This document shows, piece after piece, positions 22,663-34,787 of a stretch of 64,000 nucleotides of DNA. The position numbers and the translations under genes were made by a program. Position 1 is the first letter of the stretch, and each line of letters begins with the position of its first letter. Location of the stretch: NCBI RefSeq assembly GCF_963259705.1, contig NC_081840.1, positions 151,278,282 to 151,342,281 of the forward strand. Direction: 5' to 3'. The notes under the pieces are model-generated. The model was not told the DNA's origin. It saw only the letters and a program-made list of their open reading frames with translations, and made no database searches. This DNA is from Myotis daubentonii (taxonomy: Eukaryota > Chordata > Mammalia > Chiroptera > Vespertilionidae).

Positions 22663-24699
22663 GGAATTTTATATTTTATTCCCTTGAATTCCCTTACGTT
22701 AAAATTCAAAAAAATTAAGATGAATTTAAATACCAAATAAGACATGTGATATATATACTTAGCCTAGGACAGTGCCAAACTCCATTAAAATTTATTGTTT
22801 AATAAATATTGAACAACATCATTATGAGTCAAGACCAGGCCATGAAGTCAGACATTTACTATAAATTGATACGATTCTTAATCTCTCCTGAAATATTCCT
22901 GTTAAATTTCCATAAATAAAAGGGAAACTTAAATGTACTGGGAAGTTCTCTATTTTAATGTCTGTGGCATTTAATTAAAACATAAATCTGTATAGCCCAC
23001 ATTACTGGTTTGGAATATATGTTTGGTCTCATCTTGTATTTTCCGCTGTATATCTCTTTCCCCCTACCTGGCTTTCTTAGTAGAAGGTTGATTATCTCTC
23101 TCTTCTGACCTCCCCTTTCCCTTTCTGAGCCCAAAGGCTCATTCATTCAAAATGCCTGGCTGATGGTGCAAACAAGAAAGGTCCCTTGCCTCGCACAGCT
23201 GTTGTTTCTTTCACCGTCACAAGATGTCACTGCTGAAAACCAGCCTTCGCAATCGAACGGACACATACATGTCGTCTCTAATCTGCAGCAAAATCCTTTC
23301 TAATCCCAGTCCCTGCAAAACTCCACCCTTCAATGTAAGTTTATAGCTCTTTAATTTCCTACACAGATGCTCAGTCTTTTTTTTTTTTTTTTTTTCCAAA
23401 AGCATCACACTTAGGCCAGAGTAGCTGAGTCCATAGGAATTTCATACTGTGCCAGAACTTGCAAGTCAGGGGCCCCTGGTTTAAAATTTTCTCTTTGATA
23501 TGTTTTGTTCGTCCACACTTTTAAAAGTCACATCAAGTTTTTTACAGAAAAAAAACTGAACTTCCAGTTTCTCTCGAATAATGTTGCAATACTGAACTTA
23601 CATCTGACCACAGCAACAACCTTCTGGAGGTGAGTTGCAGGCACTTCCTTCTGCCTCCTACATCAGATCGCACAAGGCAGGCACTCCTCTACAGTCTTCC
23701 TCCACTCCACACCCTTCAATGTTGGCTGCTGCCTGACTTAAGGTCATTGAGTGTATGTTCATTCTAAGTGCTAATGGTTACCCAAGGTCAAGAATCCAGA
23801 GTCTGTCTTTTTTCACAAACTTTCCTATGTGGACTTAGGGGTCCTCACCTGCCATGAAACATGAATCAAGGCCACTTTTGTTCATTAGAGAGGTCTCTGG
23901 AACCTCTCCTCCCAAAGGCTCATTGACCCCCGGCCATCCAGTAACAGGTTCTACAGACCAGGCCAGCTATATAATTTGCAAGGCCCAGCACAAAATGAAA
24001 ATGTGGGATCTCTTATTCAAAAGCCAAAAAAGTGTCCGTGACAGTACTACAACATAAAACTTTTCCTTTTTTTATGGTCCCTCTCTCTAAACATGTCAAC
24101 ATGTTTTTTTTTATTTACTATTTAATAAAATAGTGGAAACCTCTCATGTATAGCCAGTTGGTCAGAAGCACAGGGAACAACCTGGGATTTTCACTGGCAT
24201 CTGAGGTAGCTCATAGTCTTGCAGCACTAAACCCTTAACCTGTGGAATCTGACATTACCTCCAGGTAGATAGTGTTGAGTTGAATTGGAGGACACCAGCC
24301 GATGTCAGAGAACTGCCTGGTGGTGTGGGGAAAACGGCCACACATTGTAATTGGTGACCAGAATTGTTACAAAGCATGTTTTATTATAAGAGTTATCAAA
24401 TCATGCTAGCCAAAGTTCTGAAGATCACCAAGTAGCAAATATTAAAGCAATCATTAATGAGGACACTCAGCTTTTCCTTCTCAATTAAATACAACTTAAT
24501 GAGGAGCAGAGGGAATTATTTTGTTTCCTTTGCCTCATCTCCTTTCCCTTTCCATCTGTGTGCATTACATCAGATACTATGTGATAGATCATACTTCCAC
24601 AGTGACCTTCATTCCTGAATATAATTTCTTGTACTATGCCACAGAAAAAGTTTTCTTTATCAGAAGAAAGCTTAGCCAGCCCAATTTCAATTGCACATT
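22663..24699. other. Stretch without recognised genes
   Basis: No gene supported. A T-run lies at 23377-23395. Short frames (23854-24057, 24521-24721) show no motif. The sequence is of average composition and may be old unique DNA. Confidence 0.4.
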
Positions 24700-24714
24700 A
24701 AAATGCAGGCTTCA

Positions 24715-24913
24715 GCCCTAACCAGTTTGGCTCAGTGGATAGAGGGTTGGCCTGTGGATTGAAGGGTCCCAGGTTCGATTCTGGTCAAGGGCATGTACCT
24801 TGGTTGCAGGCACATCTCCAGTGGGGGGTGTGCAGGAGGCAGCTGATCGATGTTTCTAACTCTCTATCCCTCTCCCTTCCTCTCTGTAAAAAATCAATAA
24901 GATATATTTTTTA
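24715..24913 (+). mobile_element. Ves-type SINE with target duplication
   Basis: GCCCTAACCAGTTTGGCTCA start, B-box GGTTCGATTCTGG, CCAGTGGGGGGTGTGCAGGA, pyrimidine block and A-rich tail. The 15-mer AAAATGCAGGCTTCA (24700-24714) recurs as AAAATGCGGACTTCA (24914-24928), two mismatches. Confidence 0.92.
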
Positions 24914-24928
24914 AAAATGCGGACTTCA

Positions 24929-25774
24929 ATAATTTAATTTCTCTGATAAAAGGATGATAAATATGGTATAAAAATATGATGATAGTGTTCATTTCCAGTG
25001 GGAGATTTTAACAATCTATTAATAATCAATTTTCCATGCATTTTTTGTTTTTCGTTTTCCCAGAAGGTATGGTTTTAGTTTTTTCCCACAGAAATTTAAA
25101 TATTTGTCTCTTTTAATACTTCTAATCCTATATCACACCTTCCATCAAACTGTCTGCCTTGGGTTTGTCTAAAATAAAGGATAAGAAAATTAAAAACTAA
25201 CACTTAAAAATATTTTATTTCAAGTTTACCAAAATGAAATCCCCATCAAAAGTAATATATACCTCTCTCCCTCTCTTATTTATTTTTTTCTTATATGAGT
25301 ACTAAGTTGTAGGCCTGGTTGGCCCTCCAATAATTCTACCATAGAAGAAATTTAAATTAAATTCCTAAGATTCAGTTAAATTCATCTGATATTCCCGTTT
25401 TTAAAAATGCCACTATGTGGAAAGATACTCTAAACTGATAATAATGTAAACCTGAAGGAAAACATTTAGTTGAACTTTTATAACTGGATTTTAGACAAAA
25501 TGTTGAATTATGCATTATGAAAGCAATGCTGCTAAGCAAAAAAGACAGAGCCCTCTTTCAAGTCTTCCCAAGTAACTGTGTTAGGTCTCATGTCCCGACT
25601 GATAAAATTTCCTAATGACATTTAGCAAGGATGCTGACTATAAGAAAAGAGACATACCTCACTCAGCAAACTATTTAGGTTGTAAATGTTTAACAGATTT
25701 AAATGGTTATTAAGATAAAGAGATGCATAGCTAAGGAAATAGAAAATAAAAAGGAGCTATTGATGTTTTCAAAG
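24929..25774. other. Unrecognised AT-rich stretch
   Basis: No gene, RNA or repeat recognised. Confidence 0.4.
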
Positions 25775-25928
25775 TAATAGGTTGTCCTACAAAATATATA
25801 CATACATTTTGAATAATTATAAAGGCAGTGCTTATTAAAATACATTTCATTTTCAAAATTGAGCTATCAGCTGTTATATACACACTTTGGCCTATAAAGT
25901 GTGTATACATTTGAGGGGACACCCAGTA
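25775..25928. mobile_element. Mariner-type miniature element
   Basis: The left end (ATAGGTTGTCCTACAAAATA) and the reverse complement of the right end (CTGGGTGTCCCCTCAAATG) form an inverted repeat of about 35 bp, flanked by TA dinucleotides. The centre is non-coding. Diverged ends suggest an older insertion. Confidence 0.6.
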
Positions 25929-26164
25929 TATGCCAAAGAATGCTGTTTGTGGTGACGCCAACACCAAAATAAGCTCTGAGTATTGGAGTGAACACTGTTC
26001 AGGGGTAGCTATACACCACTAAGCTACTAATAAAGGCACTAACTTCAACTTGCACTGGGACTCAGCCGAAGCCAAACAACAGTTTTCTTTGAAGATTAAA
26101 CCAGGCAGTATTCACCAAGCCAGCTGATTCTCAAAACTAATATTGAGGATGTTGGTTTCTCAAA

Positions 26165-26490
26165 AAATTAAGCATAGAATTAGCATGTTTATTCCACTTA
26201 ATTCCACAGTAATTCCACTTCTGAGTATATACCCAAGAGAATTGAAAACAGGGATTCAAATGGATATTTGGACAGTAGAATGGTAGTTTCCAGAAATGAG
26301 AGGGGGGTATTAGGGAGGTATTGCTTAATGGGTACAGAGTTTCAGTTTGGGAAGATGAGAAAGTTCTGGATGAATAGTGGTGATGGCTGCACAACAACAT
26401 GAATGTACTTCATGTCACTGAACTGTATACATAAAATGATTTCAATGGTAAGTTTTATTATGTATATTTTACAATTTAAAAAATCTTATA
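26165..26490 (+). mobile_element. Old L1 3'-end fragment, sense
   Basis: AATTCCACTTCTGAGTATAT with CCCAAGAGAATTGAAAAC, then TTCTGGATGAATAGTGGTGA and GTCACTGAACTGTATAC give the L1 3' ORF2/UTR order. It is truncated and internally deleted. Confidence 0.75.
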
Positions 26491-27425
26491 AAAGAAGCAG
26501 ATGTTAGCCATGTAAAATTTTTAAAATTCAGATAAGCAAAAAATTCTCATATTTTACAAACAACTTTTATATATAACAATTGTTAGCATGGGGGGGGGGC
26601 GTGGGCGGGATACCCTAATACCAATGATTATGCTGAATGTGACATGACTAGTCATATCCCTAAAAAAAAAAAGTCGAGCAGTTTAAGCAAAACCAAGTTG
26701 AAAGAAATCTTAAAACTCCTATCTTTTACACATTAATAAAACAGCAACAGAGTTCCAGAGGGGTTAAGGAACTTCCTAGAATTCAAAATATATATTGACT
26801 CTCTTAGCTAGTGCTCATTAATGCAACATATCTATTTGACAAGTATTTTATCCTATCTAGAAAAAAAGCTAATTAAGTCCTAAACAAATTAAATCTATCC
26901 ATGATAGCCAATGTGTTTTCCATTTAAACACTTACTTCACAGATATAAATAGCACAAGACTACAGCACTTTTTTTCGGGGGGGGCGGGGAGGGAATGGCT
27001 GCAGCACTTTAATTCACAGATAGGAAGGTGGTGAAGAGTATAATTTAGATGGCAGCCCAGCTCCTATTAGGTATACAAGTATGAGTAATTATCATTTGAC
27101 AATTTATCATTATTACTGTTTTGTGTTTTCATCAGTGTTCTTTTTCATACATTTAGATTACTCAGTATCATATGGATTTTCAAACACCTAAAAGTTCATC
27201 TCTAATGTGGAAAGAGAAATTGATTAAAACATTGAGAACAGAAATTGTCTCTCAATACTTCATGTGGCCTCACTACAATAAGAGGAACAGAATCCACTTG
27301 ATCTAGAATTCAGCCACTGTAAATTCAACTTGACTTGATTTTTTTTGCATAATCTAGGGTTTATAACCAATACCATCAATATCTGAGTATATAATTTTTA
27401 GAATACTTATGGCCTTTCTGCTATT
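26491..27425. other. Unrecognised stretch
   Basis: No gene seen. G-rich runs interrupt at 26590-26610 and 26976-26993; the rest is AT-rich. Confidence 0.4.
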
Positions 27426-27571
27426 GCTTCTAGTTTTTAAATTAATTCAATTTCTAATTACATTTGACATACATTATTATATTAGTTTCAACTATACATC
27501 ATGTATATACCTTACAAAGTGGTCACCTTAATAATTCTAGTACCCATCTGACACCATACATAATTATTACA

Positions 27572-28368
27572 CTAGAGGCCCAGTGCACAAAATTCATGCA
27601 CTGGGGGGAGGGGCTCCCTCAGCCCAGCCTGCACCCTCGCGTGGTCTTGGACCCCTCAGGGTATGTCTGCCTATGGGAATGAACCTAAGCCCGTGGTTGG
27701 CAAATCAACCAAAAAAATGAGTTCGCGTGTCACCTCTGACACGTGTGTCATAGGTTCGCCATCACTGCCCTAGAGCCATTTCTGGGGAAGTAGGGATCCC
27801 CTTGAGTGCCATGTTCTGAGGCTGAACTAATTGGTCAAGCTGAGGCAGAGGTGGGTGGCCATATCAGCCATCTTTGGTGCTGTTTACCCTTTCCCACCCC
27901 AGCTCTGTTTAAAACCCCAGAGCTCTGGATTCCCAAGGCCCCTTCCAGACCAGAGGCCCTGGAAGGGGGTGAGAGGAAGTGAGTAGGGCAAGTTTGAAAG
28001 TCGATATGCCTGTGTGCTGAGGGATGGCCGGAGACAGTGGTGAGAGGTAGCAGAGGAAGGGCTCTTATACACACCTTTCTGTGGGAGCCACAGGTGAAGG
28101 AGGCCAGGGGAGTAGAGTAGGAATGGGGCACCATGGCCCCAGCCTCTTAGGCATCCCTGTCTGTCCTCTGCAGTGTGCATGGAGGAAAAGGGCTGCCTCT
28201 GAGGAGGGGCCAGGCCAGGCCAGGTGACCATCTTGAGTTCTGGCTGAGGTGATGGTCCTCACCCTGAGATGCCTTCTAACTGGTGATGGACCCAGGCCAC
28301 TACCGTCAGGACCCGGGTGTTCGGTCGTCCATCCAGTTGTGATGGCCCTAGGCTATTATTAGTATAGA
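27572..28368 (-). mobile_element. HeliBat-type Helitron, minus strand, with possible captured DNA
   Basis: On the minus strand it starts TCTATACTAATAATAGCC after an A and ends with the hairpin and GGGCCTCTAG, here CTAGAGGCCCAGTGCAC on the plus strand. It interrupts the antisense L1 cleanly. The interior (about 27780-28300) is GC-rich and unlike the other Helitrons of the window, and holds a small hAT fragment at 27691-27768. Confidence 0.88.
27691..27768 (-). mobile_element. Short hAT miniature nested in the Helitron
   Basis: Read on the minus strand it starts CAGTGATGGCGAACCTATGA and contains GTGACACGCGAACTC; the other end, CCGTGGTTGGCAAATC on the plus strand, is a diverged inverted repeat. 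Flanking 8-mers ACCTAAGC and CCCTAGAG both have a central TA but match at only half their positions. Confidence 0.55.
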
Positions 28369-28751
28369 TTATTGGATATAGTCCTTATGTTGTATTTTAC
28401 AACCCTATGACTATTTTTATAACTAGCAATTTTTACTTCTTAATCCCTTTCACCATGTCCACCCATCCCTCAAACCCCTTCCCATCTGGTGACCATCAAT
28501 ATCTTCTCTGTGTCTATGAGTTTGATTCTGCTTTGCTTGTTTGTCCTTTTTAGATTCCACATACAGTATATGTGAAATCATATGGTGTTTGTTTCCTCTG
28601 ACTTATTTCACGTAGCATAATATCCTCTAGGTCCATCCATGTTGTCTCAAATGGCAATATTTTATTCCGTTCTATGGCTGAGTAATATTCCATTGTGTAT
28701 ATGTACCACATCTTCTTTATCCATTCCGCTCTTAATAGACCCTTAAGTTAC

Positions 28752-28965
28752 CCTGGCCGGTGTGCCTCCGTTGGCTGGGCATTGTCCCATGCACCAAAAT
28801 GTTGCTGATTCGATTCCCGGTCAGGGCACATGTCAAGGTTGCAGGCTCTATCCCCAGTAGGGGCATGCAGGAGGCAGCCAATCAATGTTCCACTCTCACA
28901 TAGATGTTTCTCTCTCTCCTTCCCCCTTCCTCTCTCTCTAATAATCAACACAAGTATTTTTTTAA
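28752..28965 (+). mobile_element. Ves-type SINE, sense
   Basis: CCCTGGCCGGTGTGCCTCCG start, GATTCGATTCCCGGTCAGGG, CCCCAGTAGGGGCATGCAGG, pyrimidine tract and A/T-rich tail. It interrupts the antisense L1. Confidence 0.88.
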
Positions 28966-29032
28966 ATAGATACTAAATTTGTTTCCATATCTTGGCTCTT
29001 GTAAATAATGCTTCAGGAAACATAGGGGTGCA

Positions 29033-29160
29033 TATAGGGAGGGGCAAAAGTAGGTTTACAGTTATGAGTAGACAAAGCAGTTTTTGTGCTATTATTTATT
29101 AATTATTGTGTTCTTTTCCATACAAACAACTATAAACTTACTTTCGCCCCACCTTGTATA
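29033..29160. mobile_element. Mariner-type miniature element, TA-flanked
   Basis: The ends (29035-29158) form an inverted repeat of about 29 bp: GGGGCAAAAGTAGGTTTACA on the left and TAAACTTACTTTCGCCCCAC on the right. TA dinucleotides lie at both edges (29033-29034, 29159-29160). The 124-bp body is AT-rich. It is inserted in the antisense L1. Confidence 0.85.
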
Positions 29161-29815
29161 TTCTTTAGAATTAGTGTTTTGGATTTCTTTGGGTAAATAC
29201 CCAGAAGTGTAATCACTGGGTCATAAGGCAGTTCTATTTTAAATTTTACCCTTTATTAATGTTTTCAGTAATGGCTGCACCAATCTGCATTTTAACAGTG
29301 CACAAAGATTCCCTTTTCTCCACATCCTCACCCGCACTTGTTGTTTGTGGATTTATTGATGATAGCCATTCTGATAGTGACAGGTGATATCTCATTGTGG
29401 TTTTAATTTGCATTTCTCAGATGATTAGTGGTGTTGAGCATCTTTTCACATATCTATTGGCCACCTGTATGTCCTCTTTGGAAAAAATGTTTATTCATAT
29501 CTTTTGCGCATATTTTAATTGGATTGTTTGGTGTTTCTTGGTGCTAAGATGTATGAGTTCTTTATAAATTTTGAATATTAACCCCTTATAGGATATATCA
29601 TTGATGAGTATCTTCTTCCATTCAGTAGGCAGTGTTTTATTGGTTATTTCCTTTGCTATGCAAAAAAAGTTATTTCAATGTAGTCCCATTTGTTTATTTT
29701 TTCTTTTGTGTCTCTTGCCAGAGAAGATATATCAGGAAAAAAGCAGCACTACTAAGACCAATGTCAGAGAGTGTACTGCCTATGCTTTCTTCTAAGAGTG
29801 CCGGGGTTTTTGTTC

Positions 29816-30259
29816 CAACATCTAGAAGGGTTCAGCAATCTGGAGAAGGACTGTGTGTAACTTAATAAAGAGTCCAGAGATGAAGCATAATTTTGAAAGG
29901 CATTTGGGGGTCAGAGGAGTCTAGCTAAAGAAACTAAGATCTCCTTGTCTCAGGACCCCTTACTTTTTATTAACACAATTTGTCCTAAGGCGAGGTGGAG
30001 ATATACACTTCAAAGGGTAGGGTTAGGTACAGAATCCATTGTCAGAATGGAAGAACTTGCCTACAGCTATTCAGGTGTTTGGCCAGTAGGAGGCAATAAC
30101 ATGTAGATTAAGATGCCCTGATTGCTTGTCTGGCAGCAAGCAGTCATCCTTTTCAGGTTTGGGGAAATGACTTTAGCCATTCCCAACAGACGATAACATA
30201 TGAGACTCGGCCCTTGCTGACATGCTGGAATAGGCTTCCGGCATAAGAGTTTTATGAAA
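29816..30259. other. Unrecognised stretch
   Basis: No gene seen. An AATAAA occurs at about 29863, but no surrounding LTR structure could be confirmed. Confidence 0.35.
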
Positions 30260-30592
30260 ATACAAAATTTGTGCACTCATGGGAGGTGGTCCTTCAGCAT
30301 GTCCTGCATCCTCTCGCAGTCCGGGCCTAAGCCGTCAGTTGCACATCCGTAGTGCTGCCACGAAGGCGGAAGAGGCTCCTGAGCCCAGCTTCTGGCTGAG
30401 CGGCACTCCCCCTGTGGGAGTGCACTGACCACCAGGGGGCAGCTCCTGTGTTGAGCGTCCGCCCCCTGGTGGTCAGTGCACGTCATAGCGAGCAGTTGAG
30501 CAGCCTTCATGTATCATTAGCATATTACACTTTGATTGGTGAACAGCCTACCAGGTGACTGGACACTTAGCATATTAGGCTTTTAATATATA
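30260..30592 (-). mobile_element. Helitron, minus strand, 3' end truncated
   Basis: It keeps half of the terminal hairpin (CAAAATTTGTGCACTC) but lacks the CTAG end. The interior has the CCACCAGGGGGCAGCTCC hairpin shared with three other copies, and the right side reads AGCATATTAGGCTTTTAATA, the complement of a Helitron 5' end whose last bases are altered. Confidence 0.75.
30423..30483. repeat. Inverted repeat inside Helitron subfamily
   Basis: GCACTGACCACCAGGGGGCA on the left pairs with GCCCCCTGGTGGTCAGTGCA on the right across about 20 bases. The same hairpin recurs at about 33050-33105, 35035-35095 and 51920-51980. Confidence 0.85.
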
Positions 30593-30944
30593 AAATCTTC
30601 TTAAACTTAGGATTCTGACATTTCCTAAGGCTGGGGAATTTTCAGGTTTTTTAAGGAGATCCATGGTTTAATAAGTAAATAAGATGTTGCTCACAGCATA
30701 TTTTCTTTTTCCTAATTTTTTCATTGGGAAATCTGATTAAGAGCAAATCAGTGTTACCAAAAAAAGGTAAGCACTAGTACCATTACTATTCATTGCAACA
30801 CATAACTGAAGCCAACCCCTAGGTCTTGGTGCTGATAAAGTTGTGAATCCTCTGACCTCCTGGCATATGCCTTACTGATGAATGTAGTTCATGGAGAGAC
30901 TGCCACTTCAGGTAATGTCTTCAATTTCTGCTATTGATAGAGCA
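30593..30944. other. Unrecognised stretch
   Basis: AT-rich, no gene or repeat recognised. Confidence 0.35.
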
Positions 30945-31090
30945 AGGATTCTCAAACTTTAATGGACAGAAGAGATTCACTTACATTATTTGTTTTACAA
31001 ACTGCATCCCCAGTTTATGATTCAATAGATCTGGGAAAGAAATCCTTCATTGATCACACACTGAAGATGACTGTGAGGCAGGACCATGGA
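30945..31090 (+). mobile_element. MER5-like ancient hAT fragment
   Basis: AAGGATTCTCAAACTTTAAT matches the MER5-type left end; GATTCAATAGATCTGGG fits the internal part. The rest is diverged. Confidence 0.5.
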
Positions 31091-31239
31091 CCATGTTTTA
31101 AATACCATTTGCTACCTAAGTTCCCTCTGTCATAAATATCTGGATTCGGGCTATGAATCTAACAATGTGATAATGGGTTCTTACTGATGTATAGTGGCAC
31201 AGATGAGAAACTAATTTTGCTCAATGAAAAGGGAAGGCA

Positions 31240-31330
31240 GAGAGAGTAAAAGAGATCCCCAAAGAATAGGTGACATTTAATCTGGGATTTTAAAGATGAG
31301 AAGGAATTTTCTAGCGAGGACTACCTGATG
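31240..31330 (+). mobile_element. Possible L2/L3-like fragment
   Basis: GGTGACATTTAATCTGGGAT followed by AAAGATGAGAAGGAATTTTC resembles a block common in ancient non-LTR elements. Weak. Confidence 0.3.
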
Positions 31331-31389
31331 CAGAGCTTTGTATCCTCAGAGGAGCATAGTGTATCCTGTGGAGGGGTTGTTTCCAAACA

Positions 31390-31560
31390 CAACAGCTGCA
31401 CCAGAAATCTCCTGAGCTATTTATTAAAATGTAGATTCCCAAGCCCTCCACGACATTGAACTGAATCAAAGCCCCTGGGCAGAGACCTGGGTATCTGGAC
31501 TCTTAATTAACCAGGGTCCCGGGGATTCTGATAAGCAGCCAGTATGGGAACTATTGGTAG
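31390..31560 (-). mobile_element. MER5A-like ancient hAT fragment, antisense
   Basis: AAATCTCCTGAGCTATTTAT, ATGTAGATTCCCAAGCCC and GGGGATTCTGATAAGCAGCC follow the reverse-strand order of MER5A-type elements. Confidence 0.6.
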
Positions 31561-32244
31561 ACCAAGCGTTGTCCATCCTGAGAATCTAGGTCCTTACCAG
31601 GATACAGCATCTGAGAGTTGATGGCAGGCACTATCCAGCCGGGGAGCAAAACATAGTCAAGGAGAAGGTCCAAAGCCAGAAATAGGTCAGAAAATTTCCA
31701 TAGAAGAAGAGATAGATATAAATATGAGGATTAGGCAAATGAGTTGGACTAGAAAAGGCATAAGGTGTGACCACAGAAGGCAGTTTGTAGAAATAAAGAC
31801 AAAGTGAGACAGAAAAGCATCCCATAAGAGATCAGGCAGAAGTGAGCTTCCTGAACTCTACAAGGTATCCTTAATCTAGCTGATGATTTTCACCTGGGGT
31901 TGAAAAGCCATTTTTTTTTCATTTAGCAGTTGAAAAGACAAATCTAAGAAAAAACCAGGATTGGAGTTTGGAAATTATGACTCAATAGAAACCTGACTTT
32001 AAAGGAACCCAGTCGAGAAAACAGACACTAATTCTCAAGAGAAGAGGGTAGTGTGTTGTCTCTTCATTCTGTAATTTGCATTCTCAGTAGGATTTAACTC
32101 AGTTTCCCTCATGCTTCCTATCTAAGCATGTAGACAGTGCCATGGTTTTGGTAAAAAAAATAATAATAAAGGTAAAGCCAATGATAGCAAATGAAATAAC
32201 TTGTTTTAAAATGAAAAGAAATTGCTGAACAAAAATAGATCTAG
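31561..32244. other. Unrecognised stretch
   Basis: No gene or repeat recognised; short open frames only. Confidence 0.35.
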
Positions 32245-32465
32245 AGACAAATGTCAGGGTAGGAGGTGGGGGGGGGGGGGGTGGCGGGGTTAGAGAGCAA
32301 CCAAAGGACTTGTGTGCATGCAATACACTGACACTGGGGCGGTGGGGCTTGCCCGGGGTGGGAATGGCTAGGGGTGGGGGAAGAAGGGGAGGTCAATTGG
32401 GGAAAAGGAGACATGTAAAACTTTAGACAATAAGAAAAATAAATAAAAATTTTAAAAAAGAAAAA
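32245..32465 (+). mobile_element. 5'-truncated L1: 3' UTR only
   Basis: GGGTAGGAGGTGGGG..., GAGCAACCAAAGGACTTGTG and GGCTAGGGGTGGGGGAAGA match in order the 3' UTR of the intact L1 (7528-7700), followed by AAATAAAAATTTT. It has an expanded G-run (32267-32281). This is a short relative of the active-looking family. Confidence 0.75.
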
Positions 32466-32867
32466 CTTATGTTAAGGAAAGTCTAAGCCAAATTAAGATA
32501 CTAGCTAGACCCATATCTGAAGGCTTATTTATTGTCCAAGCAAATATTACTCTCAGAATTTTATGCTCTACATTAGTTTTAACTTATGACCAAAAAATTG
32601 CATAACCCAGCCAGGAATGAAACGGATCACCAAACCCACAAACATAAAAACGCTGAAGAATTTCTAATATGGTTGTCAGTTGAGAAGTGGGTTTTTTTTT
32701 TCCCTGTAAAGCTAACTACTTTCAGTGTGTTATAACTTTTGTGGCCTTTGGGCACTTTTATTTTCATAGGCCCCTTCCTTCATAAAATATATATACATAT
32801 AAGTTGTTTTTTATTACTGCTTTGGCATAAAGACAAATATACTCCAGGCTTGATTAATTATAAAATA
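32466..32867. other. Unrecognised stretch
   Basis: AT-rich, no gene or repeat recognised. Confidence 0.35.
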
Positions 32868-33169
32868 CTCGAGGCCTGGTGCACAAAATTCGTGCACTCA
32901 GGGCCATCCCTCAGCCCAGCCCTCTCGCTGTCTGGGACCCCTCGCTTCTTACCGCCCACCTGCAGCAGAGGCAGGAGAGGCTCCCGCCACCACTACTGCG
33001 CTCACCAGCCGTGAGCCAGGCTGGCTGAGCAGCGCTCCCCCGTGGGAGCGCACTGACACCCAGGGGACAGCTCCTGCGTTAAGCTGCTCCCTGGTGGTCA
33101 GTGCGCATCATAGTGACTAGTCATTCTGCTGTTTGATTGATTTGCATATTAAGGTTTAATTATATAGGA
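32868..33169 (-). mobile_element. HeliBat-type Helitron, minus strand
   Basis: The minus-strand 5' end reads TCCTATATAATTAAACC; the 3' end hairpin is GTGCACAAAATTCGTGCAC, followed by a mutated CTCG in place of CTAG. It is 302 bp with the shared internal hairpin. Confidence 0.85.
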
Positions 33170-34787
33170 TTATTGTTATATTCAGTTTTTCCTTTTAATT
33201 TAAAATAATTCTGTGGCCCCCTAAAAGTATCATGGGCCCTATACACTGTGCCTATTATGCTTAATAGACAAGTCCATCCTGGCTACTTTAAGTTATCCTA
33301 AGAAATGAAACATAAGTAGAAAGTAAAACTAGAGAGAGAAAATGAGGATGAAGAAGACTATAACCCAAGTTGTCCATGGCAAACATAAAATTCCTTGGAA
33401 GCTGCATGCATTATCTTAAGATTATATTCAAATATTTTTTTAAAATGTTTCAAATTACTTCTCATGACGACTTGGGCTTTATCTTTTAAAGAAGATATAG
33501 AAAGCATAAAACCTAGTATACAAATAGGTTTTCATTTTAGAATGGCTCTTTCACCACACAGTAAAGAGTAAATTAGAGGAAACAAGGTGAGCATTTGGAT
33601 TAGAAAGATCACCCACCACTCCTCTCACAGTTTCTTCTCACAAACTTCTCTCAAAATGTCATGCAACCTCCACTGGCTTTGAAATACTTCTGAAAATCCT
33701 TCCTCTAAACGTGGGTAAGCCGAAACACAGATATGGGGGAAGTGGCATTTCTGCTTGGTTAATCTTGGCTGAAGGGTAGCAAGATATTAAGTAGGACTTT
33801 TTGTCTTGGAGTTTCACCAGTGACCCCAAAGTCTAAGGACAATGTCTAAATTGAGCTGCTAGCCCACTGAAGCAATACATCCTAAGGACTGTGAAACTGA
33901 TTCTATCAACATCGCTCAGTCTCCCACCTCCATTTCTGTGAATGTTGAAACTGAGGATGTCTTTGGAAAAAATTCTGGGAACTATAGCGGGGATGGGACG
34001 GAACCAGGGAAGGAAGGAAAAATATTCCCCACACCTTAATCCAGGAGAGAAGGGTTTTTGTGAGCTTCTCAAAGAATTGGCCTACAGCCTCTGAAGATTG
34101 GGAGACTCTCTACCTCTTGTGCAAGAAATCTAAAGAGGCAAAGCTGTGACTAGATTAGCCTGACTGTAAACAGCAAAGAGGGTCGGTTGCACTGGACAAG
34201 ATCTACACTCCCAGTGATGGTGTGCAAAGGTGTTTGTCTTCTAGGGGATGTGAGGGCTCAACCAGAAGAAGCCAAAGATCCAGAGTGAGAGGTATATTGC
34301 CAGAAACTTATAGCTAAAGGGGGACTCAAAAGCATCCAGATATGGGAGCATTACTTGCTTAATGCAGTCATAGCTCCTCTTGCAGACGGATCTCCCAGGG
34401 GGAAAAAAAGACCCCCAGAGGGAAAAAAGAGCCAATAATTGTATATATGTCATCTTTCAGACACCTATCTTTGTCCCCTGCAGTCGACCGGTGTGGGTGT
34501 GAGTCTCTTTTAATCAGTAAAATGAGGACGTGACATTGCAAGACTTTGAGGCTTGGTCAGAAAACGCAATGTAGCTCTCACTTTGTTTTCAGATACAATG
34601 AAATCAGTCAAATAAAACCTTTCTTATGTCTTACCTTGCTTCTCCGGAGAAACAGGAAATTATATCTAGGAGTGGAAGAGGAGGTAGAATTAGGAAATCA
34701 TTAAAAGGCAAAGCATTCCTAGGCAGGCCTCCACTGAAGGACTATAGAAACCTAAATTAGATTATAATCCTAAATGTTTATATTAAA
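33170..34787. other. Stretch without recognised genes
   Basis: No gene supported. An open frame on the minus strand (33833-34072) has no recognisable domain. Otherwise ordinary AT-rich sequence. Confidence 0.4.

Larger units (their letters stand above)
27430..29815 (-). mobile_element. Old L1, antisense, interrupted by three younger elements
   Basis: Antisense L1 3' UTR and ORF2 C-terminal text (ATTCCATTGTGTATATGTAC, GAAGTGTAATCACTGGGTCA, ATTTGCATTTCTCAGATGAT and others) runs through with insertions of a Helitron (27572-28368), a Ves SINE (about 28752-28965) and a mariner miniature (29033-29160). Frames are broken. The L1 therefore predates all three. Confidence 0.85.
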
